Below, in pieces: positions 1 through 8,457 of a DNA stretch of 64,000 bases. The position numbers were made by a program, and so were the translations under genes. Within the stretch, counting starts at the first letter, position 1, and each line of letters starts with the position of its first letter. Below the pieces are notes generated by a model. It made no database searches, was not told the origin of the DNA, and saw only the letters and a program-made list of their open reading frames with translations. The stretch lies in contig NZ_FQUY01000001.1 of assembly GCF_900129195.1 (NCBI RefSeq), positions 1-64,000 of the forward strand, written 5' to 3'. This stretch comes from Desulforamulus putei DSM 12395. Lineage in GTDB: Bacteria; Bacillota; Desulfotomaculia; Desulfotomaculales; Desulfotomaculaceae.

Positions 1-105
1 GGTACCGGTGAAGACGGCACCACTGGTGACGATACCACTGGAGACGATACCGCCGGTGACGGTACCACTGGAGACGATACCGCCGGTGACGATACTAAGC
101 CTTTC
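1..105 (+). repeat. Short in-frame 15-bp repeats (Gly-Asp-Thr coding)
   Basis: Near-identical copies of ggtgacgatacc and variants recur every 15 bp or multiples of it, encoding a five-residue G-D-x-T-x repeat. The array runs off the left edge, so its full length is unknown. It is a likely site of slippage and of assembly breakage. Confidence 0.75.
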
Positions 106-420
106 TCAATCACTGCTAAAGGTGACCTTGACAGATCAAGCGGTATTAAAGCGACTGTCAATGTAGACCGTATTTCTGCTGCTTCGGATCATGACGGTAA
201 TGAAGTAGTTATTTTCCAACTAATGAAAGGCAATGAACCGGTAAGTATCGTTGCTCTGGAAAAGGATATTCAGTCCCCGGAAGGATTAACAGCCCACTTT
301 AATGTGGATGGCTCGGACAATAATTATTGGGTAAAAGTATTTGTTTTTGATGAATTTAACAGCGACACAAACAGCGTACAAACCAACCTGGCTCAAGCAC
401 TTGAATTAGGCAAAAATTAG
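1..420 (+). CDS. C-terminal part of a Gly/Asp/Thr-repeat surface protein (5' end outside window)
   Basis: The frame is open from base 1 to a TAG at 418-420. The first 35 or so codons encode pentapeptide-like repeats of Gly, Asp and Thr (GDDTT, GDDTA, GDGTT), written as 15-bp DNA repeats. A globular stretch of about 100 residues rich in beta-type sequence follows, with no Cys. The acidic repeat suggests an extracellular, possibly Ca-binding linker. The next gene encodes an SLH-anchored surface protein, which fits an exported protein, but the signal peptide would lie outside the window. I do not recognise the C-terminal domain. Confidence 0.7.
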   Translation, partial: GTGEDGTTGDDTTGDDTAGDGTTGDDTAGDDTKPFSITAKGDLDRSSGIKATVNVDRISAASDHDGNEVVIFQLMKGNEPVSIVALEKDIQSPEGLTAHFNVDGSDNNYWVKVFVFDEFNSDTNSVQTNLAQALELGKN

Positions 421-437
421 GCAAATAATTCTAAACA

Positions 438-484
438 GATATAATCGAATCTGGGTTGACCCCTAGGTTCGATTATATCCTTTG
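438..484 (+). terminator. Inverted repeat after the surface-protein gene
   Basis: A perfect 12-bp arm (438-449, gatataatcgaa) pairs with 468-479. The loop contains a GGG/CCC pair, and only a short T tract follows. It lies between two surface-protein genes, directly before the RBS of the next one. It may terminate the upstream gene or act as a leader hairpin for the downstream one. Confidence 0.5.
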
Positions 485-502
485 AAAGTGAGGATTGATA
501 AA

Positions 503-2722
503 GTGAAGAACCGCATACTGAGTGTCTTAACAATTGTAGCGCTTTTACTTACACTGGTCCCCTTTTCTGCCTTTGCAGATCAATCGGTAACCCTTAATAC
601 TATTTCTGCGAAGACACCCGGCAGTGAGGTTACAATAGCCGGAACAACGTCATTAACTGAAGTTAGCATAAAAGTTATTCGACCCAACAACACTGTTTTA
701 TATGTAGATGTTGCAGATGTTAGCAATGGTTCATTTACAAAAACCTTTAAATTGGCCAGTGATGCAGCTACAGGAACATACACTGTCGTTGCAGGTCAGG
801 GTAACGTTGTTGCTACAACAACATTTACAGTACAAACAGGACAAACCGGTGGCGGAGGAGAACAACCCAGCAACAACGCTAACCTGAGTAGTTTAACTAT
901 TAGCTCCGGCAAATTAGACCCTGCCTTTAACTCCAATACCATAAGATACAAAACTACCGTTAGCAGTACTACCGGTAGCGTTACTGTTACTCCCATAACA
1001 GCAGAAAGTCATGCCACTGTAAAAGTTAACGGCAGTATAGTAAACAGCGGAAGTGCCTCACAGGCCATTATTCTAAATGAAGGCAGAAACGACATAAACA
1101 TTCTGGTAACCGCCCAGGACGGTACTACCACCAAAACCTATACCATTACAGTAATTAAGCTGCCGGAACCTACTACGGTAGCTTCCGGCCAAACTGTGTC
1201 TGTAAGTGATACCACTACTCCGATTGCGGTTACCGTACCCGCCGGGGTAACCGAAGCAAAAATAAAAGTTACAACTCAAAGCACAGCACAAGGCAAAGAG
1301 GCAACTATGCCGCTGGTAGTTGTCCAGGCCCAGACCACCCTGGGAACTGTTGCAGTTGAAATTCCTGACGGCACCACAGTAACTGGCCCGGCCGGCTGGG
1401 ATGGCACCATTAAGCTACCTACTGTCCAGGCTAATAACAGTGTTAGTGTAAGCAATGGTAATGTAAGTGCGGTGGTTGAAGTAGGTTTGCCCGATATGGA
1501 ACTGAAATTCAGTCATGCAGTCAGACTGCTCATTCCAGGACAGGCCGGAAAATCAGCTGCCTTTGCCAGAGGTAACGGCACTCCTACTGTTATAACAAGA
1601 GTTCTCAGTGCCGACTCCCAGTCTGTAGCTGACAGTGAAATACCGGACTATGGAGATGCCAAAATTAACGTGGAATCAGACCTGGTCATCTGGACCAAGC
1701 ACTTCACCAAGTTCATAGCCTACACACCCATCAGCAGCAGTGGCGGCGGTGGAGGTGGCGGTTCTGTATCGTCAAATGAAACCACCGTTTCAGCAAAGGA
1801 TGGTGGTAAGGTAACCGCTGCGGGTGTCACCATTGTAATCCCTGCCAATGCCTTGGCCAGCGATATTAAGGTTAAAGTAGAAAAGGTAACCAGCACATCC
1901 GGCCTGCCTTTGCCTGCTAAGAGCAAGCTGATTAGTGATGTATTTGAGATTACCAAAGATAAATCCGGTGATTTCAAAAGGCCCGTAACTATTACTTTAA
2001 CCTTTGAAAAGTCAAAGGTTGATGCCGATAAATATGATGTAGGTATTTACTGGTTTAATGAAGAAACTAAGACCTGGGTTAAATTGGATAACGTAACCGT
2101 AGACCTGGCAGCAGGCAAAGTAAGCGGTGAAGTTGACCACTTTACCAAGTTTGCAGTGCTGGCCACTGAAAAGGCAACTGAGAAACCCGCTGAAACATCC
2201 ACTTCTACATTGCGGGATATTACAGGCCATTGGGCAGAAAATACCATTAAGCAAATGGTAGAACGTGGTATTGCCAAGGGATATCCCGACGGAACCTTCA
2301 AGCCGAACAATAACATTACCAGGGCCGAATTTGCTGTCATGCTGGTACGTGCCTTCAACCTGGCCCCACAAAACGGCAAAGTCTTTGCGGATACCGCTGA
2401 TCACTGGGCCAAGAATGACATAGCCACAGCTGCAGCCTACGGCATTGTCAATGGTTTTGATGCCAATACCTTTGGCCCCAACAACTTAATTACACGTGAG
2501 CAAATGGCTGCCATGATTGTAAAAGCCGCCAAGCTTACCGTGGTTAACGACGATACAACCTTTGCTGACAGTGCAAGCATTTCCAGTTGGGCTAAGAGTT
2601 CCGTTGCCACTGCAGTTAAAAACGGTATCATGAAGGGCTATCCCGACAACACTGTTAAACCCAAAGGTAATGCCACCAGGGCAGAGGCAGTTACCGTAAT
2701 CTTTAATGCTCTAAAACTTTAA
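503..2722 (+). CDS. Secreted surface protein with cadherin-like domain and three C-terminal SLH domains
   Basis: This 739-aa protein would be exported and held on the cell wall by its SLH domains, which bind pyruvylated secondary wall polymer in other Firmicutes. A signal peptide ends near FSAFADQ (about residue 26). A cadherin-like beta-sandwich (PF12733 type, starting NLSSLTISSG) follows near residues 125-220. Then come beta-rich regions and a Ser/Gly linker (SSSGGGGGGG). Three SLH repeats fill the end, each opening with DITGHWA, DTADHWA or a related motif and carrying the TRAE/TREQ signature. I place the start at GTG 503, which has gtgagg about 10 bases upstream; an in-frame TTG at 482 has no RBS. 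A strong terminator follows. The ligand or enzymatic role is unknown. Confidence 0.88.
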   Translation: MKNRILSVLTIVALLLTLVPFSAFADQSVTLNTISAKTPGSEVTIAGTTSLTEVSIKVIRPNNTVLYVDVADVSNGSFTKTFKLASDAATGTYTVVAGQGNVVATTTFTVQTGQTGGGGEQPSNNANLSSLTISSGKLDPAFNSNTIRYKTTVSSTTGSVTVTPITAESHATVKVNGSIVNSGSASQAIILNEGRNDINILVTAQDGTTTKTYTITVIKLPEPTTVASGQTVSVSDTTTPIAVTVPAGVTEAKIKVTTQSTAQGKEATMPLVVVQAQTTLGTVAVEIPDGTTVTGPAGWDGTIKLPTVQANNSVSVSNGNVSAVVEVGLPDMELKFSHAVRLLIPGQAGKSAAFARGNGTPTVITRVLSADSQSVADSEIPDYGDAKINVESDLVIWTKHFTKFIAYTPISSSGGGGGGGSVSSNETTVSAKDGGKVTAAGVTIVIPANALASDIKVKVEKVTSTSGLPLPAKSKLISDVFEITKDKSGDFKRPVTITLTFEKSKVDADKYDVGIYWFNEETKTWVKLDNVTVDLAAGKVSGEVDHFTKFAVLATEKATEKPAETSTSTLRDITGHWAENTIKQMVERGIAKGYPDGTFKPNNNITRAEFAVMLVRAFNLAPQNGKVFADTADHWAKNDIATAAAYGIVNGFDANTFGPNNLITREQMAAMIVKAAKLTVVNDDTTFADSASISSWAKSSVATAVKNGIMKGYPDNTVKPKGNATRAEAVTVIFNALKL

Positions 2723-2738
2723 ACAAATAATAAAAATG

Positions 2739-2777
2739 ATACCCCTTAAGAGTTTTCCCTCTTGAGGGGTATTTTTT
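2739..2777 (+). terminator. Rho-independent terminator of the SLH-protein gene
   Basis: The stem ataccccttaaga pairs with tcttgaggggtat around a short loop, with one G.U pair, followed by TTTTTT. It starts 16 bases after the stop codon. Confidence 0.9.
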
Positions 2778-2945
2778 GTGCAGAAGTAAACCACCTCTGC
2801 ATATAAATATACCAGGAAGTGGCAGCACTGATAAAAAATTCCTGCCCCGAGGAAGGAGTGGTATCCCGGCCCACTCCCAGAATAATGATCCCATTGGGTT
2901 CCAGAGATTTCGGATAGAGTACGGATTCCTTAAAGCAAAGAACAT
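2778..2945. other. Gene-free spacer between convergent units
   Basis: Two convergent transcription units end on either side. Short open frames exist on both strands, but they have no RBS and no recognisable product. I see no regulatory structure. Confidence 0.5.
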
Positions 2946-2987
2946 AAAAAGAAAGAGGAGCAGTCCTGGACGCTGCTCCTCTTTCTT
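2946..2987 (-). terminator. Terminator of the minus-strand glycosyltransferase operon
   Basis: A 15-bp stem (aagaaagaggagcag at 2949-2963 with its complement at 2973-2987) is followed on the minus strand by a T run at 2946-2950. The stem overlaps the stop codon of the last gene. Confidence 0.9.
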
Positions 2988-4128
2988 ACGTTTGGTATAA
3001 GGTTGATAACATGGTTTCTATCATTTTATTAAAGACTTCTTCAAAAGGTGTCTTTTTTAGTTGGTTAAAAGCTATATTAAGGACTGTAAAAGCCTGGGAG
3101 GATTTGCCCTGAGCAAAGTACTCCGCTCCCTGGCGAAGTAATTTCTCTGTCATGTCTTTGATGAAGGCCTTTGGTTTTTCATCCGCAATGCCGTGGGTTG
3201 AGAAAAGCCGGATGGGTGGCGAACCCATGGCTATGCATTGGTTCATACAGGCCAGGGCCTGGGGGATTTTTTCCTGTGCTGCGTACAGGGTTCCTTTTAA
3301 AAACACCAGGTCAGTATAATCTGGATAGGCTTTTAGATAGTGATCAATGAAGTCTATGCCTTCCTGGTATTGTTTCAGGTTTAACATGCAGTACACCATG
3401 CTGCGAATTAAGGCTGGTGCATAGGATTCCGTCAAAGAAGTTTTTTGCAGGGATATCCGGTAATATTCCAGGGCCTTCCGGTATTCCCCCAGTTTCTGGT
3501 GTTCAACCGCAATATAAAAAGGAATAAACCCTGTGTAACCGTAATCCTTCATAGCCTTGTGAAGGATTCTTAAATTTCGCTCAATTTTGGTTTTATGCGT
3601 AGCTTTGTCATTCTCATAACCATAATGATAAATGGTGATATTGGACTGGCCTATTTTTTCCGGTGACGAGTTGCGGATCACCGAGGGTAGTATTTGCTCG
3701 TGAATGGGTATTTCAAAGCGGTGCCGGGGGCTGTTGCGAAACAATCGAAAACCCACGAAACTGGTGCTGGGCTGGTTGTTATAGAAATTTACAATATTTA
3801 CCCAATAGCCCTGATAGTGGTCATCCTGGATCACTTCCCTCAATAAAGGAGCTGTTGCCGGCTCCAGCGCTTCGTCACAGTCCAAAAAGATAATCCAGTC
3901 CCCGATGGCGTGTTCCAGGGATTGGTTGCGGGCTAAGGCAAAGTCATCCTGCCAAATATGATGATACACTTCTGCTCCCAACTCTTCAGCGATTTCCACC
4001 GTAAAATCGGTGGACCCGGTGTCAACCACCACAATTTGATCCACATAGGGCTTGGCGCTGTTAATACAACGGGCGATATGTTTCTCTTCGTTTTTGGCGA
4101 TCATACATAGGCTAACGGTTTTTGACAT
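2986..4128 (-). CDS. Family-2 glycosyltransferase with TPR-type C-terminal region
   Basis: This 380-aa protein probably transfers a sugar from a nucleotide-sugar to a protein or glycan acceptor in the cytoplasm. The GT-A/GT2 domain covers roughly residues 1-110: SLCMIAKNEE at the start, VVDTGSTD near 35-41 for nucleotide binding, and a metal-site motif FLDCDEAL near 81-88. A conserved RLFRN...IHEQI block follows, with helical TPR-like repeats to the end. Its ATG lies directly beside the stop of the upstream GT2 gene, so the two are one operon. The upstream gene has a sigma-K-like promoter. The acceptor cannot be read from sequence; the neighbouring spore-surface-like proteins are the obvious candidates. 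Confidence 0.85.
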   Translation of the reverse strand: MSKTVSLCMIAKNEEKHIARCINSAKPYVDQIVVVDTGSTDFTVEIAEELGAEVYHHIWQDDFALARNQSLEHAIGDWIIFLDCDEALEPATAPLLREVIQDDHYQGYWVNIVNFYNNQPSTSFVGFRLFRNSPRHRFEIPIHEQILPSVIRNSSPEKIGQSNITIYHYGYENDKATHKTKIERNLRILHKAMKDYGYTGFIPFYIAVEHQKLGEYRKALEYYRISLQKTSLTESYAPALIRSMVYCMLNLKQYQEGIDFIDHYLKAYPDYTDLVFLKGTLYAAQEKIPQALACMNQCIAMGSPPIRLFSTHGIADEKPKAFIKDMTEKLLRQGAEYFAQGKSSQAFTVLNIAFNQLKKTPFEEVFNKMIETMLSTLYQT

Positions 4129-6099
4129 TTAATGAACCCCCTTCAACCGGGTATCTTTCTTAAATGTTTGATGCAACTCAATCAACCACCGGTTAAATTT
4201 AGGGTTATCCGGGTAATGACGCAGGGCCGCCAGCACCATCTTTAGGGTTTGCCTGCTATAGATGTTTTTTAACAGCTCTTGATAGTTGTTGGCGTCAGGC
4301 GCCATGTGGAGGGCCCGCTGAAGGATGGATTGGGCAGAATCCAACTGGTCATTATTATAAAAATACTTGCTCAAGGCAAAAAGACAGTCTGGTTGAACGG
4401 TACCCTTCTTCATTTCCAGCAACGCCAGTCGGCCGGCCATTTCTACCCTGTGGGCATTGGAATCGTCTTCCATTAAATAGCCTATTTTTTGCTCCGCCGA
4501 CGCCAGCCCGCAGTGGGTAAAAATTGTGTCGACCACGGTAAAACCTTTTTTAGCCAGGATTTTATTAATGATATTGCCAAAGTAATAATTGTACACACTG
4601 ATTTCTGCAACGGGCGGCCGTCCTAATAAGATTTCGTTGATACTTTTCAAGATTTGGCAGTACTCCTGGTCCAGAACAGTATCTTGCTCCAGGTAGGGAA
4701 GAGTATCCATTGGGGGAGTCGAAGTCCACTGAGCGATCAGTAATTCTTCAATAACCTTTTCATATAAATGAGGTTCCCGGATTTGCTTCAGATTTTGTAA
4801 TGCCTCGTCAAAGCGTCCAGTCCTCATGCAGGCCATGGCCTTGTAATAAGCAACTTCCTTTTTTTTCGCCGGCAGTTCGCTGAATAACGTAGCTGCCAGA
4901 TCATATTCTTCAATCTCATAGAGCATACGAGCCAGCATCATGCGTTCCGTGACTTTATCTTTATGTTTGACATTGGCCTTTAGAGTTTCATAAACCAGTT
5001 GACCGCTGCCAAGGGATTTTTTCAAAATTTGGGCCAATGTTATATATTGGTTCATATCGCTGTTTTTTCGTTTTAGTCCTTCAATTTGGTATTGAAGGGC
5101 TTTCTTTAGATCACCTTCATCTCTGTAAATCTCAGCCAGTTTAAAGTTCGGGAGAAAACTCCCTACCCCGGTACGGGATGTGTATTTGCCTGTTAGTTGC
5201 TCCCCAAGTTGGAGGCACTTTTCAAAGCAGGGGATGGCCCGACTGATATGTCCCAACTGGTGGTAAAACTCCCCTTCAACAAAATGAATATCCACATAGT
5301 CCGGGTAGTTTGCTTTGCATTGCTCCATATATTCCACCGCTTCAGCAAGTCGTCCCGTTTTCAAGAGGCAGGATATGAGGGATATAAAGATGCTGGGGGC
5401 ATACATGGCCCGCAGATTTACGTGTTGCAGGGCTTTGCGGTAATGGGCGATGGCGCCCTCGAGGTCGTTTAAGTTAACACAGGACCCCCCCAGGCTGTAC
5501 AGGTAAAAGGGATTGTTGGGATCGTCGTCCACCAAGCGCCGGTTGATACGATGATTCCGAACCGCCTTGTTCTTGGCCAGGAATTCTGAAGCAAGGTAGC
5601 CGTAGTGGATAATACAAATCCCGGAGTTAACCACCGGCTGTTGACTGCCTTTGGCTGTGATGGAACTGATAATTTGCTCGTGAAGTTTCCCTTCAAAGCG
5701 GTATTCCGGCTTGTTACGAAACATCCGTACATTAATATGTTTCAGAGGATCATTGCCGTCTGTCAGATTAATAATTTGGAAGAAGTATGCTTCATATAGG
5801 GAGGTTCTAGCCAGGGCCCTTAAACGTTCACAACAGTTGGGTTCCAGTTCTTCATCGGCGTCCAGATATAGGATCCAGTCCCCGGTTGCTTTGTCCAGGC
5901 TGTAATTACGAGCAGCGGCAAAGTCCTCATTCCATTGGTAATGAAAAATCTTGGCGCCAAATTGTTCGGCAATTTTTACAGTATTATCATTTGAACCGGT
6001 ATCCACAATAACAATCTCATCAACACAGTCTTTTACGCTGTTTAGGCACCTAGGCAGGTTGCGTTCCTCATTTTTGACGATCATGCATAATGAAATCAT
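4129..6099 (-). CDS. Family-2 glycosyltransferase with long TPR region
   Basis: This 656-aa protein has an N-terminal GT2 domain: SLCMIVKNEERN at residues 3-14, VDTGSNDNT near 32-40, and LYLDADEEL near 77-85 as the DXD-type metal site. RMFRNKPEYRFEGKLHEQI-type sequence (quoted in parts) and an IIHYGY motif follow. The remaining 450 residues are helical repeats with a TPR character. The ATG start has the strong RBS ggaggaaa. It is the first gene of a two-gene unit with the next GT2 gene, under an AC-N17-CATATACTG element. The pattern matches GT2-TPR proteins found beside glycosylated surface proteins in clostridia. The sugar donor is unknown. Confidence 0.87.
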   Translation of the reverse strand: MISLCMIVKNEERNLPRCLNSVKDCVDEIVIVDTGSNDNTVKIAEQFGAKIFHYQWNEDFAAARNYSLDKATGDWILYLDADEELEPNCCERLRALARTSLYEAYFFQIINLTDGNDPLKHINVRMFRNKPEYRFEGKLHEQIISSITAKGSQQPVVNSGICIIHYGYLASEFLAKNKAVRNHRINRRLVDDDPNNPFYLYSLGGSCVNLNDLEGAIAHYRKALQHVNLRAMYAPSIFISLISCLLKTGRLAEAVEYMEQCKANYPDYVDIHFVEGEFYHQLGHISRAIPCFEKCLQLGEQLTGKYTSRTGVGSFLPNFKLAEIYRDEGDLKKALQYQIEGLKRKNSDMNQYITLAQILKKSLGSGQLVYETLKANVKHKDKVTERMMLARMLYEIEEYDLAATLFSELPAKKKEVAYYKAMACMRTGRFDEALQNLKQIREPHLYEKVIEELLIAQWTSTPPMDTLPYLEQDTVLDQEYCQILKSINEILLGRPPVAEISVYNYYFGNIINKILAKKGFTVVDTIFTHCGLASAEQKIGYLMEDDSNAHRVEMAGRLALLEMKKGTVQPDCLFALSKYFYNNDQLDSAQSILQRALHMAPDANNYQELLKNIYSRQTLKMVLAALRHYPDNPKFNRWLIELHQTFKKDTRLKGVH

Positions 6100-6126
6100 G
6101 TCTTTCCTCCATGTGCTTTTCTAAGC

Positions 6127-6154
6127 CAGTATATGCCGAATGTCGGGTTGCTGT
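6127..6154 (-). promoter_or_regulatory. Sigma-K-like promoter for the GT2 operon 6099-2986
   Basis: On the minus strand the -35 dinucleotide AC (6153-6154) is separated by 17 bases from CATATACTG (6127-6135). The sigma-K consensus is AC-N16/17-CATANNNTA. The element lies 27 bases upstream of the ATG at 6099. Confidence 0.6.
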
Positions 6155-6156
6155 GA

Positions 6157-6188
6157 AAATAAAAGAGTCGGCAACCGGAGTTACCGAC
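6157..6188 (-). terminator. Terminator of the FGL-EIK repeat gene
   Basis: Arms gtcggcaac (6167-6175) and gttaccgac (6180-6188) pair with one mismatch. On the minus strand they are followed by ctcttttatttt. It overlaps the region between the stop at 6195 and the next unit's promoter. Confidence 0.75.
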
Positions 6189-6194
6189 CGGGGT

Positions 6195-7097
6195 TTAGGT
6201 ACAGAAGGTGGCGACGGGTATCCACTCTGCATGTTTAAATTCATTAACTTTGCTCCCCATACTGAAAGGTGCGCCGGTCTTGGTGGCCAGGTAAACCAGG
6301 ACGCCGGTGGCAGAACTGCGTATAGCTCTGACCTCGAGATTTCTTTGCCCGGTACCGGGGATCGCTACTTCTGTATCCTCGCTGCAGCACGCCGGTATTG
6401 TGACCACTACCTCAGTTGAATCAACACTTGGGCAGTCTGTCAGGTTACGTATAATGAAAGTAACACTCTGGACCGTATCTGTGTTATTCAAAGCCTTCAG
6501 TAGGATGGTCAGTTCATCACAGTCTACAAAGAAAGAACCGGTGGTCAAGAAGGGGCTGGCGCCCTGGTTGGCCAGGATCTGGCTGATTTCTGACTTAATC
6601 TCCTGCAGACCGAAGGTCGTGCTGAAGATCGCGGTTTCAATATTGGAGACCTCTGCTTTAATTTCACTGATGCCGAAGACCGGGTTCAGCACAATATCGG
6701 TAACGATGGTTAATATATCGGATACTTCAGCTTTGATTTCTTCCAATCCAAAGGTAGGATTGTCAATCATATCCATGATGCCGCCAACAATGGTTTGTAC
6801 CGTCGAAACCTCGGATTTGATTTCCGGCAGTCCAAAGGTGGGGCTGAATACACCCCGTTCAATATTGCGTACTTCACGCTTGATTTCTTTTAGACCAAAC
6901 TTTGGATTGCAAAGAATTTCTTCACACTTTGCTATCTCCCGCTTGAGAATGCACAGGGCTTTAATAATTTTGTGCAGCAGGATAGAATCCTGGTCAAAGT
7001 CAAATCCATCATCATACGGGTCGCTGCCACAAGTGTTATCATGATCGCATTTTTTACCCCACTTGCCCCAGGGGTTGTCGTCGTCCCAGTTGTTCAC
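6195..7097 (-). CDS. Putative spore-surface protein with five 22-25-residue FGL-EIK repeats
   Basis: I do not recognise the family. The 300-aa protein has an acidic, Trp/Asp/Cys-rich N-terminus (about 35 residues). A helical region follows, then five consecutive repeats of the form P-x-F-G-L-x-E-I-K-x-E-V plus a hydrophobic helix, ending near residue 180. A beta-rich C-terminal domain of about 115 residues starts LTTGSFF and contains a conserved PACC pair. The repeats look like short amphipathic helices separated by FGL turns. I chose GTG 7097 because AAGGAGG lies 8 bases upstream; a TTG at 7115 overlaps that RBS. The next gene upstream is a paralogue. A sigma-K-like promoter precedes it. A structural spore-coat or exosporium role is inferred. 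Confidence 0.7.
   Translation of the reverse strand: MNNWDDDNPWGKWGKKCDHDNTCGSDPYDDGFDFDQDSILLHKIIKALCILKREIAKCEEILCNPKFGLKEIKREVRNIERGVFSPTFGLPEIKSEVSTVQTIVGGIMDMIDNPTFGLEEIKAEVSDILTIVTDIVLNPVFGISEIKAEVSNIETAIFSTTFGLQEIKSEISQILANQGASPFLTTGSFFVDCDELTILLKALNNTDTVQSVTFIIRNLTDCPSVDSTEVVVTIPACCSEDTEVAIPGTGQRNLEVRAIRSSATGVLVYLATKTGAPFSMGSKVNEFKHAEWIPVATFCT
6564..6905 (-). repeat. Tandem FGL-EIK coding repeats (five units)
   Basis: Diverged in-frame units of about 66-84 bp each encode PxFGLxEIKxEV followed by a variable helix. The paralogous gene at 7241-8338 has four such units, so repeat number varies between copies. Confidence 0.8.
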
Positions 7098-7128
7098 AGG
7101 ATAGACCTCCTTCAAACATTTTCTTTTA

Positions 7129-7155
7129 CATAATATGACAAAGTATGATGATTGT
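7129..7155 (-). promoter_or_regulatory. Sigma-K-like promoter for the five-repeat FGL-EIK gene
   Basis: Minus strand: AC (7154-7155), a 16-base spacer, then CATATTATG (7129-7137). It is 31 bases from the GTG start. Confidence 0.6.
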
Positions 7156-7190
7156 TACTGAACTGCCAGAGAAAGATAAGATTTACCCCT

Positions 7191-7225
7191 GGAAAAAAGG
7201 AGAGCCGGTAACGGTTGTTACCGGC
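7191..7225 (-). terminator. Terminator of the four-repeat FGL-EIK gene
   Basis: A perfect 9-bp stem (gccggtaac 7204-7212, gttaccggc 7217-7225) is followed on the minus strand by ctcctttttt. Confidence 0.8.
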
Positions 7226-7240
7226 GCGGGAGACGATGGG

Positions 7241-8338
7241 TTATACGCAGATGGTACCCAGGGGCAGGAAGTCTGCGGAGAAGAATTCGGTTACTTTTGG
7301 TCCAGTTGCTGTTGCCCTGGATGCAGCATAGAGGAAGATGCCAAAGGAAGCGCTGGCTTCAGCGTTAATAATGACATTAATATCGGTTAATAGTAAATTG
7401 TTCAGAGTAAGCAAGGCGAAGGAACCGCAGCAAGGGGTAATATTTAGGAAAGCCACAGAGTCAATAAGCGAGAGTGGACAAGTGCCGATTTCAAATATCT
7501 CGAACGTTACGCTTTGGAATGTTGCGGTGGCGTTAAATGCTTTTACTTCAGCTACCGTCTCGCCCGCAGTTGCCAGGAAAGGTCCGGTGGTTAGGTTCTG
7601 GGCCGGGCCCTGGGCAGCCAGGAACTGCTCAAATTCAAACAGGAGTGTTGATACCTCGGACTTGATCTCCTGGAGACCGAAGGTTTCACTAAATATAGCG
7701 GATTCAATGGCAGATACTTCAGACTTAATTTCCGGCAATCCGAAGGTAGGACTAAAAATACCGCATTCAATACGCCTGATTTCCTTTTTAATCTCCTTTA
7801 AACCAAAGGTCGGGTTGAAGATCGCCTTTTCAATAAGTTCAATTTCCCTCTTAATCTCCCTCAACCCAAACTTACCATTTTTAAGTAAGCAAAGAATAAG
7901 CTTTAGCTTTAAACAGGTGAAGATAAAGCATTTCAGCCACTTGTCATCATTGAAATGTTTTTTGAATTTGGGTTTGTGGGAGGGCTTTTTAGGATGGCAG
8001 GGGTTTTCCCAATCACAGGGATCACTGAAACCACAACTGTCACTACTGCCGTAGCCATCGGCATCCTTCATACCGGCCCAATCAGTCAGTTCTCCCCACT
8101 CGTGGATGTTTCCCCAGTCATCTCCAAAACCATAGGTTGCTTCCAGCTTTTCCAGGGCATTGGATAGTTCTTCAATCAATTCTTCAGGAATGTCTTCGGA
8201 GGGATCTTCCTGGAAATCATCTGAAAAATAATCTTCAGATAAATCTGCCGTCGGATCAAATTCATTATAACCCGGCACTTTTTCCAGCATGGAATGAACC
8301 ATAGCCTGGAGGTATTGTTTAAATTCTTTCTTATTCAT
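7241..8338 (-). CDS. Putative spore-surface protein with four FGL-EIK repeats (paralogue of 6195-7097)
   Basis: This 365-aa protein shares its layout with the gene at 6195. The N-terminal region here is longer and acidic (Asp/Glu-rich, about residues 25-100), followed by a Cys/Pro/Lys segment and a hydrophobic helix. Four FGLxEIKxEV repeats span about residues 155-243. The C-terminal beta-rich domain starts LTTGPFL and has TPCCGS at the position of PACCS in the paralogue. ATG 8338 is the best start, with AAGGAGG 7 bases upstream; an in-frame TTG six bases earlier abuts that RBS. It has its own promoter-like element and terminator, so the paralogues are separate units. Function is unknown. Confidence 0.72.
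   Translation of the reverse strand: MNKKEFKQYLQAMVHSMLEKVPGYNEFDPTADLSEDYFSDDFQEDPSEDIPEELIEELSNALEKLEATYGFGDDWGNIHEWGELTDWAGMKDADGYGSSDSCGFSDPCDWENPCHPKKPSHKPKFKKHFNDDKWLKCFIFTCLKLKLILCLLKNGKFGLREIKREIELIEKAIFNPTFGLKEIKKEIRRIECGIFSPTFGLPEIKSEVSAIESAIFSETFGLQEIKSEVSTLLFEFEQFLAAQGPAQNLTTGPFLATAGETVAEVKAFNATATFQSVTFEIFEIGTCPLSLIDSVAFLNITPCCGSFALLTLNNLLLTDINVIINAEASASFGIFLYAASRATATGPKVTEFFSADFLPLGTICV
7610..7876 (-). repeat. Tandem FGL-EIK coding repeats (four units, about 66 bp)
   Basis: The units encode FGLREIKREI, FGLKEIKKEI, FGLPEIKSEV and FGLQEIKSEV with 22-residue spacing, the same repeat as in the neighbouring paralogue. Confidence 0.82.
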
Positions 8339-8366
8339 AGGCAACCTCCTTGCATGTATTTGTTGT

Positions 8367-8394
8367 TAATTTATTCCTCTTTATGGTATTAGGT
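8367..8394 (-). promoter_or_regulatory. Sigma-K-like promoter for the four-repeat FGL-EIK gene
   Basis: Minus strand: AC (8393-8394), a 17-base spacer, then AATAAATTA (8367-8375), which differs from CATANNNTA only at the first base. It lies 28 bases before the ATG. Confidence 0.6.
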
Positions 8395-8410
8395 GACATT
8401 TTTCAACAAG

Positions 8411-8445
8411 AAAAAACACTCGAAACAAGATTTCGAGTGTTTTCT
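8411..8445 (-). terminator. Terminator of the first SPOCS-like gene
   Basis: A 13-bp stem (aaaacactcgaaa 8413-8425, with its complement 8431-8443) and a T run on the minus strand lie just after the stop at 8458. Confidence 0.9.
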
Positions 8446-8457
8446 AAATCTAACCTA

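Noticed and set aside
2776-3000. 74-codon frame between convergent units
   Set aside because: It starts inside the terminator of the SLH gene and runs through the opposite terminator, with no RBS.
7145-7390. 81-codon plus-strand frame between the FGL-EIK genes
   Set aside because: It overlaps the terminator and 3' end of the minus-strand gene and has no family features.
6307-8054. Long plus-strand open frames opposite the FGL-EIK genes (6307-7044 and 7338-8054)
   Set aside because: They mirror the minus-strand repeats, have no RBS and encode Ser/Ile-rich antisense translations. The minus-strand frames have RBS, promoters and terminators.
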